Positions 44,234 through 51,515 of a stretch of DNA of 64,000 nt are shown piece after piece. The stretch comes from Bacteroidota bacterium. GTDB lineage: Bacteria; Bacteroidota; Bacteroidia; Chitinophagales; Chitinophagaceae. A model generated the notes under the pieces. The model made no database searches. It worked only from the letters and a program-made list of their open reading frames with translations, and was not told where the DNA came from. Every line of letters begins with the position of its first letter. The first letter of the stretch is position 1. The stretch covers positions 1 through 64,000 of the forward strand of contig CANFOM010000006.1 in the NCBI GenBank assembly GCA_947448725.1, written 5' to 3'. Position numbers and translations under genes: made by a program.

Positions 44234-45527
44234 GGCTTTCGGTTTCAAGTATGGTTTCATGAATGGGTATAATAGGAAATATTCTTGCAAAAAAAGTAAT
44301 CACTAATAAGGCGCCAGCTAAGGATCCTCCTGCGATGGCCCATTCTTCCCAGGTTGGAATATAATGATGATAATTTGCAGGCACATCATGCATGGGCAAG
44401 AAAGGATGTAATAAGGTTGGCGTTACAATTAAAAACCTTTTAAACCATGATCCCACCACTACCAAAACTCCAGCAATGAATGCAGGCAAAGGTTTTCTGC
44501 CTTTTTTAAATAGCAATATAAATATTGGAATAAACATGGCTGTGAAAATGGCAAACCAAAATATAGGTGCAAATTCTCCAGTAAATAATCCTAATAAATG
44601 CTCTTCTTCGGATTTTTTCATTTTAAAGGCTGGCACTAAAAACTCATTTACATTAAAATATAAATACAATAATGCAAGCATCACTAATACTTTTCCCATT
44701 CTATCAAAATGATCTTCCGTAATGTATTTTTCTAATTTATAATGTTTTCTAAATACATACATTGCTACTACTACCCCACCTGCTCCCACTAAAAAGGCAC
44801 CTGAAATAAAATAGGCCCCAAAATTTGTACTGTCCCAGCCTGGTCTATAAGTAGTAGCAAACAACCAAGAAGTAACTGTGTGGATTGAAAAGGCAACTGG
44901 TATAATGGCAATAGCTAAAATATTAATTGCTTTGTCGGTAATTTTAAATTGTTCCGGTTTGTTTTTCCAAAAAGAACCTAAAAAAACATATAGCTTTTGC
45001 AACCATTTGCCATTTCTTTCTTTAAATGCAATCAGAATTTTCAAATCGGGTAGTAAAGGAAAATATAATAATAATAAACTTATGATAAAATAGGTGGTGA
45101 TTACTATCACATCCCAAATAATGGGAGATTGCAAACGACCATGTAAAAAAAGATTATAAAATCTTTCTGGTCGTCCCATATCAACAATAATAATTAATGA
45201 AGCAAACGTAATGGCTGATACAGCAATAATTTCCGCAATTCTGGTTAACGGTGTGCTCCATTTAACATCGGTTAATCTTAATACGGCTGTGATGAGTGAC
45301 CCTACTAAACTAATGGCAACAAAAAATACAAAATTAGAAATATAAATACCCCATGAGACATAATCCCGCATAGCTGTAACTTCTAACCCATAATACAATT
45401 GACGACCATAGGCGAAAAGTCCAATAGCACAAATAATAGATAAACTTATCACCCAAATAGTTCCTTGTTTACCAAATTTTTGAGGAAAAAGATCTTCGAC
45501 AATTTTATTTTCTTTTAACTTATCCAC
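44211..45527 (-). CDS. nrfD: NrfD/PsrC-type membrane quinone oxidoreductase subunit
   Basis: The protein has 438 residues and about 10 transmembrane helices. VSWGIYISNFVFFVAISLVGSL, IIIVDMGRPERFYNLFLHGRLQSPIIWDVI and VTSWLFATTYRPGWDSTNFGAYFISGAF are hallmarks of the NrfD (polysulfide reductase) family, which exchanges electrons between the menaquinone pool and a periplasmic Fe-S protein. The Fe-S partner gene ends 28 bp upstream. Together they form the membrane core of a respiratory complex; the direction of electron flow cannot be read from sequence. No charged helix insert typical of proton-pumping was sought. Confidence 0.9.
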   Translation of the reverse strand: MDKLKENKIVEDLFPQKFGKQGTIWVISLSIICAIGLFAYGRQLYYGLEVTAMRDYVSWGIYISNFVFFVAISLVGSLITAVLRLTDVKWSTPLTRIAEIIAVSAITFASLIIIVDMGRPERFYNLFLHGRLQSPIIWDVIVITTYFIISLLLLYFPLLPDLKILIAFKERNGKWLQKLYVFLGSFWKNKPEQFKITDKAINILAIAIIPVAFSIHTVTSWLFATTYRPGWDSTNFGAYFISGAFLVGAGGVVVAMYVFRKHYKLEKYITEDHFDRMGKVLVMLALLYLYFNVNEFLVPAFKMKKSEEEHLLGLFTGEFAPIFWFAIFTAMFIPIFILLFKKGRKPLPAFIAGVLVVVGSWFKRFLIVTPTLLHPFLPMHDVPANYHHYIPTWEEWAIAGGSLAGALLVITFFARIFPIIPIHETILETESHENEKHF

Positions 45528-45555
45528 TTTGAATAATTTTAATATTACTTAATGC

Positions 45556-46482
45556 TTACCCTTTTTTTGGTTCTTCAACGTCCGCTTTGTTTTCAAAAGG
45601 AAAATTTCTATTTACCGGTGGCAAATAATATACGCTTGGCTTAGTACCTAAATCTTCCATTAATCTATAACCAGCTTTATCTTTTATCAAATCACTAAAT
45701 CTAAATGTCTCTGCTCCATTAGTAACGGTATCTTCTAAAATATCTCCAAACATAAATACACCATTAGGACAAGCCGAAACACAATGTGGAAGATTTCCTT
45801 GACGTACCATGTCTGGACAGAAATCACATTTTCCAACCGTGCCTTTTTTCTGAGGAACACTTGTTTCACAGGAATAGGGTTTGTCTAAAATTTCTTTTTC
45901 TATTTTTGGCTCTTCCCAATTAAATACCCTAGTGGAATAAGGACAAGCCGCCATACAAAAACGACATCCAACACATCTATCACTATCTATCAATACTATA
46001 CCATCTTTTCTTTTAAAAGTAGCATCCACTGGACAAACTTTAACACAGGGTGGTTCATCACAATGCATACAGGTAGTAGGTTGCCAATAAGGTGCTGTGT
46101 GCTCTGCCTCTTGCATTGGATACACTTTTATCCAGTTTTGTCCTGGGTGTATATGATGCATATGATTGCAAGCTGTCTGACATTTTTTTACACTCTTACA
46201 TCTTGACAAATCAATCACCATTACAAATTTCTTTCCCGTAATACCTTCTCTTGCTTCTGTATTCATTACAGAAGGTAATTCAGGTACAGGTTTTAAAAAT
46301 GCTTTATCTACTTCAATTATTTCTCCATCTACCGATAATAATTTTACCATTTCTCCCGAAGGTTTTACATCTGGTATTTCTTCGGCTGTAAATGGATTTT
46401 TAGTAGCACAACCAGCCAAAGCAGCACCTGCTACTAAAGAAGTGGCTAAAAAATCTCTTCTTGAATTTTGATTAGTTTTCAT
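45556..46482 (-). CDS. Periplasmic four-cluster Fe-S subunit (DmsB/PsrB/NrfC type)
   Basis: The protein has 308 residues. A Tat leader (NSRRDFLATSLVAGAALAGC) carries a Cys that could also be lipidated. Four ferredoxin-type Cys sets follow: CKSVKKCQTACNH, CMHCDEPPCVKVCP, CVGCRFCMAACP and CDFCPDMVRQGNLPHCVSACP. This arrangement holds four [4Fe-4S] clusters (one may be a [3Fe-4S]) and passes electrons between NrfD and a terminal partner. Near residue 46 it has MVKLLSVDGEIIEVDKAF, echoed in the small upstream protein. No Mo-bisMGD catalytic subunit gene lies nearby, the usual partner in this family. Confidence 0.92.
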   Translation of the reverse strand: MKTNQNSRRDFLATSLVAGAALAGCATKNPFTAEEIPDVKPSGEMVKLLSVDGEIIEVDKAFLKPVPELPSVMNTEAREGITGKKFVMVIDLSRCKSVKKCQTACNHMHHIHPGQNWIKVYPMQEAEHTAPYWQPTTCMHCDEPPCVKVCPVDATFKRKDGIVLIDSDRCVGCRFCMAACPYSTRVFNWEEPKIEKEILDKPYSCETSVPQKKGTVGKCDFCPDMVRQGNLPHCVSACPNGVFMFGDILEDTVTNGAETFRFSDLIKDKAGYRLMEDLGTKPSVYYLPPVNRNFPFENKADVEEPKKG

Positions 46483-46497
46483 TCAGCTATTTTTTGA

Positions 46498-46770
46498 TTA
46501 CATTTCTTTCTTAACCCAAGATTGTAATTGCTTATTAGATATTTTTTCCTTACCCATATTTATTCTTGAAGCATCTACTTCTACTAGGGTGCCATCTTGC
46601 GTTAAAAATTTAATAGTCTTGCTATTTTTTTCAGGAGCACAACTAATTACTTCTTTCTTTTTATTGAACCAGCCGAATTTTAAAATTGGGAATAAACTTA
46701 AAGCCCCAAGACCTGCTATTAACTTTCTTCTGGCTGAACTATCCTTTGGTAGGAGTTGATTGTCTGACAT
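46498..46770 (-). CDS. Small Tat-leader protein resembling the N-terminus of the Fe-S subunit
   Basis: The protein has 90 residues. SSARRKLIAGLGALSLFPIL looks like a twin-arginine leader. The remainder contains KTIKFLTQDGTLVEVDASRI, which resembles KLLSVDGEIIEVDKAFL in the Fe-S subunit encoded next (15-bp gap). It may be a detached chaperone-like or structural fragment of the Fe-S protein, or a small subunit. The gene is in line with the operon, 21 bp after the cytochrome stop, so it is probably expressed. No named family was recognised. Confidence 0.6.
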   Translation of the reverse strand: MSDNQLLPKDSSARRKLIAGLGALSLFPILKFGWFNKKKEVISCAPEKNSKTIKFLTQDGTLVEVDASRINMGKEKISNKQLQSWVKKEM

Positions 46771-46791
46771 AAAATATATTAAGTTGATTGA

Positions 46792-47190
46792 CTATTTTTT
46801 TAGCGTACGCATGTAATTCACTAAATTCCAAATATCTTCTTGATCTGGAATTTTCTTTTTAAAACTTGGCATATCCCCGCGACCTTCGGAAGTCTTAAAA
46901 AATAAAGCTCCATCTGATTGACCTTGTACAACGGCTTTGCTAAAATCGGGCGGGGTAGTTTCTAATTGTGCTGCTTTTGTGCCATCTCCTAATCCAGTTT
47001 TACCATGGCAAGAAGCACAATGTTGCCCCCATAAAACTTTACCAGCTGCTACTGATGCTGCATCAGCTTTTACTGCATTGGCTGTTTTAGCAGACTTGTC
47101 TGGAACAACCCATGGCTTTGTTTGTAAAAATGTGAAGCTAGCGGTTGTTATAAAAACAACAATTAAAGTTAAAATTGGTAATTTTTTCAT
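46792..47190 (-). CDS. Monoheme cytochrome c
   Basis: The protein has 132 residues with an N-terminal hydrophobic leader (ILTLIVVFITTASFTFL) that may be kept as an anchor. The heme motif is CASCH (C58, C61, H62) in GQHCASCHGKTGLGDG, and the probable axial Met is in GRGDMPSF; WNLVNYMRTL is the typical C-terminal helix of class-I cytochromes. It is the first gene of the Fe-S/NrfD transcription unit, with an FNR-type palindrome 80 bp upstream. It should carry electrons between the complex and periplasmic partners. Confidence 0.92.
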   Translation of the reverse strand: MKKLPILTLIVVFITTASFTFLQTKPWVVPDKSAKTANAVKADAASVAAGKVLWGQHCASCHGKTGLGDGTKAAQLETTPPDFSKAVVQGQSDGALFFKTSEGRGDMPSFKKKIPDQEDIWNLVNYMRTLKK

Positions 47191-47221
47191 GTGGTTACAA
47201 TTTTTGGTTTTGAATAGGATA

Positions 47222-47290
47222 CAAAGTTTCTTTTATATATCCTTGTGTTAAATGATGCCTATCAGCAGAAAATATGACTTTGGTCATATT
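47222..47290 (-). promoter_or_regulatory. FNR/CRP-type operator and -7-like box of the cytochrome c/NrfD unit
   Basis: The perfect inverted repeat AATATGAC-TTTG-GTCATATT (47271-47290) has the 5-4-5 core of FNR-family sites (ATGAC-N4-GTCAT). AAACTTTG on the minus strand (47222-47229) is one base off the -7 consensus TAnnTTTG and lies 55 bp away centre to centre. This spacing puts the operator near -62, a class-I activator position. The predicted leader is about 28 nt. Confidence 0.6.
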
Positions 47291-47319
47291 GTAAATTGGG
47301 GGTGAGAAGGCTAAAACGA

Positions 47320-47356
47320 AGAGCGCCTACCTTTTCAAATAAAGGACAGGCGCTCT
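47320..47356. terminator. Terminator after the DUF5777 gene
   Basis: AGAGCGCCT (47320-47328) pairs with AGGCGCTCT (47348-47356), and inside it CCTTT pairs with AAAGG around a 6-nt loop. It lies between the DUF5777 stop and the cytochrome c promoter, dividing the respiratory genes into two units. Confidence 0.75.
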
Positions 47357-47399
47357 TTTGCTCAACAACAGTTTCTAGTCACTATTCCTTAACACTCCA

Positions 47400-48329
47400 T
47401 CAAAAATTCCAAAGTCTTGAAATATTAAACCCAATCAAGAATTGACTTTTTGAGAAATCATTATGATTGTATACGTTATTATTTTGAGGTAAAATATAAC
47501 CATAGTTACCCACAAATATTTGAAAATCATGACCGCTTGTTTTCATATCTAAGCCCAAGCTTATATTTGGATTAGGATTATTCATAGGATGTACGGTGAT
47601 AGGTTGATCATAATTGACAATCAATGAAAGCCCTTCAGTTAATTTATATTTACCAGCAACACTTACTGCTAAATGTTCATTATTTGTTTTTGCTTGTATT
47701 ACTTTATTGTCATCATAATAGCCTTCTACATTATTAAAATAAGAAAAACTAGGTGCCACTTGTACAGAAAAACTTTCGGTAATTTTCCGAGCTATAATTA
47801 ATTGAGAAAAGAAACTTAATCGATCTTGTACATTGATGATAGGCAAGGAACTATTTTTTGCTCTAGTATCCATTACTGAATTAGCAAACAAAGTTACACT
47901 CACAGGCATTCTATTATTCTTTGTTTGTTTTAGCAAAGCATACTTTAAATTACCATCCACCTGCATTCTGTCGTTGGTGGCGCCAAAACCAACCTGCAAA
48001 TCTTTAACAGGTACATAGCTAAAGCCCAATAACATATTAGCACTCGCAAATAAACCACCTAAATCTTTCCACCCATGTTCTATCGTTCCAAAACGATGCT
48101 GGATATCAAATTCAAATGTTCCCTTGATGGGTACCATAACAGTTTGATTGTCTATAATATGGTTTCCTTCAAACGTATTTTTGACGTAAGATTTCTTTTT
48201 AACTACAGGAGCAGTGGCCTGTGTAGAGTCTTGCGCAATCAATTGATTAACACTTAAAACGAGCACCAACATAAGTAGGGGTAGTCGAATTAAGCTTACT
48301 ATTGATGTATAGGATATTGCTTTTTTCAT
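47400..48329 (-). CDS. DUF5777 family outer-membrane beta-barrel protein
   Basis: About 309 residues from ATG 48329 (KKAISYTSIVSLIRLPLLMLVLVLSVN leader, given in part); the frame extends to 48398 inside the preceding gene but without leader character. DUF5777 features are GTFEFDIQHRFGTIEHGWKD, NMLLGFSYVPVKDLQVGFGA and the closing FLIGFNISRLWNF with an aromatic C-terminus of an outer-membrane barrel. Family members cluster with cytochrome genes in Bacteroidota, and may be a porin-like shell or ligand conduit. It starts 10 bp after the CX4CH lipoprotein stop. Confidence 0.82.
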   Translation of the reverse strand: MKKAISYTSIVSLIRLPLLMLVLVLSVNQLIAQDSTQATAPVVKKKSYVKNTFEGNHIIDNQTVMVPIKGTFEFDIQHRFGTIEHGWKDLGGLFASANMLLGFSYVPVKDLQVGFGATNDRMQVDGNLKYALLKQTKNNRMPVSVTLFANSVMDTRAKNSSLPIINVQDRLSFFSQLIIARKITESFSVQVAPSFSYFNNVEGYYDDNKVIQAKTNNEHLAVSVAGKYKLTEGLSLIVNYDQPITVHPMNNPNPNISLGLDMKTSGHDFQIFVGNYGYILPQNNNVYNHNDFSKSQFLIGFNISRLWNF

Positions 48330-48339
48330 TTGAATTAAT

Positions 48340-48738
48340 TTAATTGTTTTTTGCTCCTTGTTTAATCCATGCATAAATTTTTGCATTGATTTTTTCATCA
48401 GGTCCGGCGCCCATTGGCATCACTGGACTTTTTTTGCCATTCAACCACAACATTAAAACACTATTATCAGGATCATTGGCTTTAAAATAACTTCCATCTA
48501 CTAAAGCTTTATAAGCATTGGTTTCGGTTAAGTCTGGATTTTTAGCTCCAGCTACATGACAACCTGCTTTGGTACAATTGGTGGTGAATAAAGGAATAAT
48601 ATCAGTTTTAAAACTCATAGTTTGAGTAATACTGCTTCCTGGATTTACAACAATGGTTGAAGTTTTATAACATCCTGTAATAGCAAACATCATAAGGGCA
48701 AAGAGACCTGATAATATGGCTATTTTTTTGGTTAACAT
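48340..48738 (-). CDS. Cytochrome-c-like lipoprotein with CX4CH motif
   Basis: The protein has 132 residues. The lipobox AITGC puts the lipid on C23. The single heme-type motif is TTNCTKAGCH (C55, C60, H61), i.e. four residues between the cysteines instead of two. The rest resembles the c-type cytochrome-like domains of Bacteroidota (DIIPLFTTNC start, SVLMLWLNGKKSPVMPMG with a possible axial Met, AKIYAWIKQGAKNN end). CX4CH is known in some multiheme cytochromes but is unusual in a monoheme lipoprotein. It may need a dedicated heme lyase or not bind heme covalently at all. It is the middle gene of the EB_dh-DUF5777 unit. Confidence 0.72.
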   Translation of the reverse strand: MLTKKIAILSGLFALMMFAITGCYKTSTIVVNPGSSITQTMSFKTDIIPLFTTNCTKAGCHVAGAKNPDLTETNAYKALVDGSYFKANDPDNSVLMLWLNGKKSPVMPMGAGPDEKINAKIYAWIKQGAKNN

Positions 48739-48767
48739 ACTTTTACTTTTAATCGTTTACACCCATT

Positions 48768-50132
48768 TTATTTTTGAAACTTAAGCATCAAATTAGGCTG
48801 AATGGCATGTTGATTGTTGTTTCTATTCCAGATCGCAAACCCAAATGATTGATCTTGCAAACCTGTAAAATCAATATCTTGTTTTAGTACATCCCCGGTT
48901 TTTAGTTTTCTTCTATACTCTACAATGTATCCTGTTCCAGTATATATTGCGATACAGTCAATATCAGCGCGTCCATTTTTTAATGGAGAAACAATTACAG
49001 AAGGAATGCATTTAGTACCAATGCCGCTATATGCATCTGAACCTAATCTTTGGTAATCAGTACCTGTATTAGGATCTAAAGTACCGCCACTATAGGTTAA
49101 TACTCCAGTGGCACTTACTGCAGTTACTTTTTTTGCTGCACCACTGGCACTTGTATCGGCAACAGTAATATAATTACTTGTTGAACCTGGAATCACATAC
49201 AATGGCACGGCTACTGTAGCACCTGTTCCACCAATTTTTAAATTTTGTGTATTAGCGAATGAGCCTTGACTGGCATCAGTAGTATACACGGGCCTAAAAG
49301 GCCATACAGTAGCAGTACTTCCCACAACCAAATCATCAACATGTCTTCCGTTGGCATTACCACCAGTTAAATTGGTAATGGCTTGCCCTCCTGCATAATC
49401 CTGATAATTGTCGTCCATTTTGCCATAGCTTAACCCTTTACTTGGTTGCATCCACCACATATCAATTTTTTCATTAGGTCCATTGGTATAGTGATTTCCA
49501 CTCCCTGAATTGGATTTAAAAGTTGGCATAGTAACCAAACTATCCAAAGCAGTTTTACCAACTTTAGCGACCAAGGTTCCTACTGTTGTATAATCATAAT
49601 AAGGAGTAAATACATGACAACTGGCATAACATGTTTGAGTAATAAATTTTGGTGTAGAATTATCAATATTCCATAGCATAGCCATCTTATCTTCACCAAA
49701 TCCTTGTCTGGTTAAAACACCATTCGCATCATATACATTTCCACTCCCTTCTTTAGCCCACAATTTTGTAGTTGGATTAAAATACCAGGGAGCTACTTTT
49801 TGATTTTGATCTTTATCTGCATATTCTGCTAAAAAGTAGATATACTGATCGTCATACATTGATCTTAAAGTGGCCAGGTATTTATCACCTATATAACCAG
49901 CAAATAAACCATTGCCTGGATCTGGCACAGTAGGTGTGATTTCTAATTTTGTAGCCTTTGCCCAGCTGTCATCAATAACACCATCAATAGTAGGGCCAGC
50001 CGTGGTTTTTAGTGAAAGTAAATCTGTTGTATTTTTTGAAGCAGTTGAAACAACTACTTGGTCGGTTTTAGTACAGTACATAAAAAATAGTACTACAAAA
50101 CTAAAGAGTGAAACAATTTTTAAAATTTTCAT
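48768..50132 (-). CDS. Ethylbenzene-dehydrogenase-related heme-binding lipoprotein with CX3CH motif
   Basis: The protein has 454 residues. The lipobox FFMYC lipidates C20. The Ig-like EB_dh fold (heme-b subunit of ethylbenzene dehydrogenase, DMSO-reductase type II gamma relatives) is seen in PTIDGVIDDSWAKATKLEI, YDDQYIYFLAEYADKDQ and the C-terminal VEYRRKLKTGDV and SFGFAIWNRN. An additional c-type heme-like motif, TCYASCH (C168, C172, H173), has three residues between the cysteines. It probably carries one heme b and possibly a covalent heme, acting as an electron-transfer lipoprotein. No catalytic Mo-subunit gene accompanies it. It heads a three-gene unit with an FNR-type operator. Confidence 0.78.
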   Translation of the reverse strand: MKILKIVSLFSFVVLFFMYCTKTDQVVVSTASKNTTDLLSLKTTAGPTIDGVIDDSWAKATKLEITPTVPDPGNGLFAGYIGDKYLATLRSMYDDQYIYFLAEYADKDQNQKVAPWYFNPTTKLWAKEGSGNVYDANGVLTRQGFGEDKMAMLWNIDNSTPKFITQTCYASCHVFTPYYDYTTVGTLVAKVGKTALDSLVTMPTFKSNSGSGNHYTNGPNEKIDMWWMQPSKGLSYGKMDDNYQDYAGGQAITNLTGGNANGRHVDDLVVGSTATVWPFRPVYTTDASQGSFANTQNLKIGGTGATVAVPLYVIPGSTSNYITVADTSASGAAKKVTAVSATGVLTYSGGTLDPNTGTDYQRLGSDAYSGIGTKCIPSVIVSPLKNGRADIDCIAIYTGTGYIVEYRRKLKTGDVLKQDIDFTGLQDQSFGFAIWNRNNNQHAIQPNLMLKFQK

Positions 50133-50169
50133 ACAATAATCATTTTAGTGAGTGTTAAAATTCCAACTG

Positions 50170-50235
50170 CAAAATTTGCTCGGAATTAAATGAGATAGTA
50201 TGATTATAGTCACTGATTTTAATGATTGAAATCAT
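50170..50235 (-). promoter_or_regulatory. FNR/CRP-type operator and -7-like box of the EB_dh unit
   Basis: ATGAT-TGAA-ATCAT (50222-50235) is a perfect 5-4-5 palindrome close to FNR (TTGAT-N4-ATCAA). The minus-strand AAATTTTG (50170-50177) resembles TAnnTTTG and lies exactly 55 bp away centre to centre, the same distance as before the cytochrome c gene. The predicted leader is about 34 nt. The divergent DUF4442 gene starts 46 bp to the right and could share control. Confidence 0.55.
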
Positions 50236-50280
50236 GTTTGATCTATTTTCACTAATTTTATACAACTTAATATTTATAAC

Positions 50281-50763
50281 ATGAACCCCTCCTTTAATAT
50301 ATTTAAGCAACTTATTACTAGCCCCATAAAGTTTCGCTATTTCTTATTCCAGAAATTACCTGCTGCATTTTTTGCAGGATTAAGTATACATCATTTTGAT
50401 GCTGAAAAATGCGTGGTGCGCATTAAGTATTCTTGGTTTACCATGAACCCCTTTAAATCGGTTTACTTTGCGGTCGAAGCCATGGCCGCAGAAATGTGTA
50501 GTGGTATGTTAGCCTTTGGGCAAGTGTATCAACGAACACCCAAAGTAAGTATGCTAGTGGTGAAGATGGAAGTGGCTTTTGTAAAAAAAGCAACGGGCGT
50601 TTTATTATTTACTTGTGAAGATGGAATGGCCATTCAAACGGCGATTAACGAGGCAATAGCAACAGGCCAAGGCAAAACCATTATTTGTAAGTCGGTGGGT
50701 AAGAATGAAGCAGGCGAAGTAGTTGCCGAATTTAATTTTACTTGGAGCTTTAAAGCAAAATAA
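50281..50763 (+). CDS. DUF4442 hotdog-fold protein
   Basis: The 160 residues fit the single-hotdog DUF4442 family of putative acyl-CoA thioesterases: VRIKYSWFTMNPFKSVYFAV, EAMAAEMCSGMLAFG and SMLVVKMEVAFVKKATG are the strand-helix signatures, the EMCSG Glu/Asn-type helix position being the usual catalytic region. It has no signal peptide. It lies alone on the plus strand in the middle of the minus-strand respiratory genes, divergent from the EB_dh gene and ending in a hairpin terminator. Its link to respiration, if any, is by shared promoter region only. Confidence 0.85.
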   Translation: MNPSFNIFKQLITSPIKFRYFLFQKLPAAFFAGLSIHHFDAEKCVVRIKYSWFTMNPFKSVYFAVEAMAAEMCSGMLAFGQVYQRTPKVSMLVVKMEVAFVKKATGVLLFTCEDGMAIQTAINEAIATGQGKTIICKSVGKNEAGEVVAEFNFTWSFKAK

Positions 50764-50779
50764 TTTTTCCAAAAACAAC

Positions 50780-50801
50780 AACAGCCCCAAAAGGGGCTGT
50801 T
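50780..50801. terminator. Terminator between DUF4442 and HmuY-like genes
   Basis: AACAGCCCC (50780-50788) and GGGGCTGTT (50793-50801) form a perfect 9-bp stem with an AAAA loop between convergent genes. Confidence 0.75.
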
Positions 50802-50858
50802 AGAAGGGAGCTTTTGGGGGAAATCTACTCCGTCAACTATTTAAAAGTTTTTATAAAC

Positions 50859-51512
50859 TTAGAATGTTTTTGTACCGTTGGGTTGATAGGTATATCTGAA
50901 ATTATAATAACGTTGTTTGTATAATATATCCTCATAACTTGCGGCAGGCGTTAAGTTTACACCTCCTTTACAATAACTAGTTATTTCAATTTTAGCATAT
51001 TTCCCTTTAGCAGTTCTTATAACTAATATTCTACCTGCAACAGGGGTAACAATATTTGTTTGTCCATCATAATGGTACCAGCCTTTATCACTTCCTGTAG
51101 TGATGGCATATGATGTTGGTGCATTATCCACTTTAAATGCCGAATCATTAGAAATTGATTTTAAGTCGTCAAATAAGCCATTATAAATAAAGGCGCCGCC
51201 CATTGCATTTCCACTAGTGCCTCCATTAATTAAAATTTTGGTTGTTTTAAAAGCTAAATCCCAATTGCCGTTGGCTGTATCAGTAAGCGCAATAATTTTA
51301 TTTTTTTCAATATTAAAGTAGGTATACAGACCAACACTTTTAGGCATTTGTGTTGCTGGATCTATTCCTGTAACAGAATCCGCCAATAAATCTTTTACAG
51401 TGGCTGTAACTGGAGTAGATGGGGTTACAGTTTCCGTACTTGATTTAGTACAAGAATAGATGTTCGTTAATAAACATACTATAGCAGTGATTTTTGTAAT
51501 TGATTTTAACAT
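50859..51512 (-). CDS. hmuY: HmuY-like heme-binding lipoprotein
   Basis: The protein has 217 residues. The leader ends in IYSC (lipid Cys 21). HmuY-family signatures are GLYTYFNIEKNKII, WDLAFKTTKILINGGTSG, GGAFIYNGLFDD and the end YYNFRYTYQPNGTKTF. HmuY proteins take heme from host or environmental hemoproteins on the cell surface and hand it to a TonB receptor, here the gene 3 bp upstream in the same unit. Heme acquisition beside a heme-rich respiratory set is a sensible pairing. Heme-ligand residues could not be assigned with certainty. Confidence 0.85.
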   Translation of the reverse strand: MLKSITKITAIVCLLTNIYSCTKSSTETVTPSTPVTATVKDLLADSVTGIDPATQMPKSVGLYTYFNIEKNKIIALTDTANGNWDLAFKTTKILINGGTSGNAMGGAFIYNGLFDDLKSISNDSAFKVDNAPTSYAITTGSDKGWYHYDGQTNIVTPVAGRILVIRTAKGKYAKIEITSYCKGGVNLTPAASYEDILYKQRYYNFRYTYQPNGTKTF

Positions 51513-51515
51513 ATT

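Noticed and set aside
44234..44290. Upstream start for the NrfD-cluster accessory protein
   Set aside because: This stretch lies within the NrfD coding end and lacks leader features; the ATG at 44233 directly precedes the signal peptide.
48330..48398. Upstream start for the DUF5777 protein
   Set aside because: It overlaps the end of the CX4CH lipoprotein gene and places 23 extra residues before a normal signal peptide.
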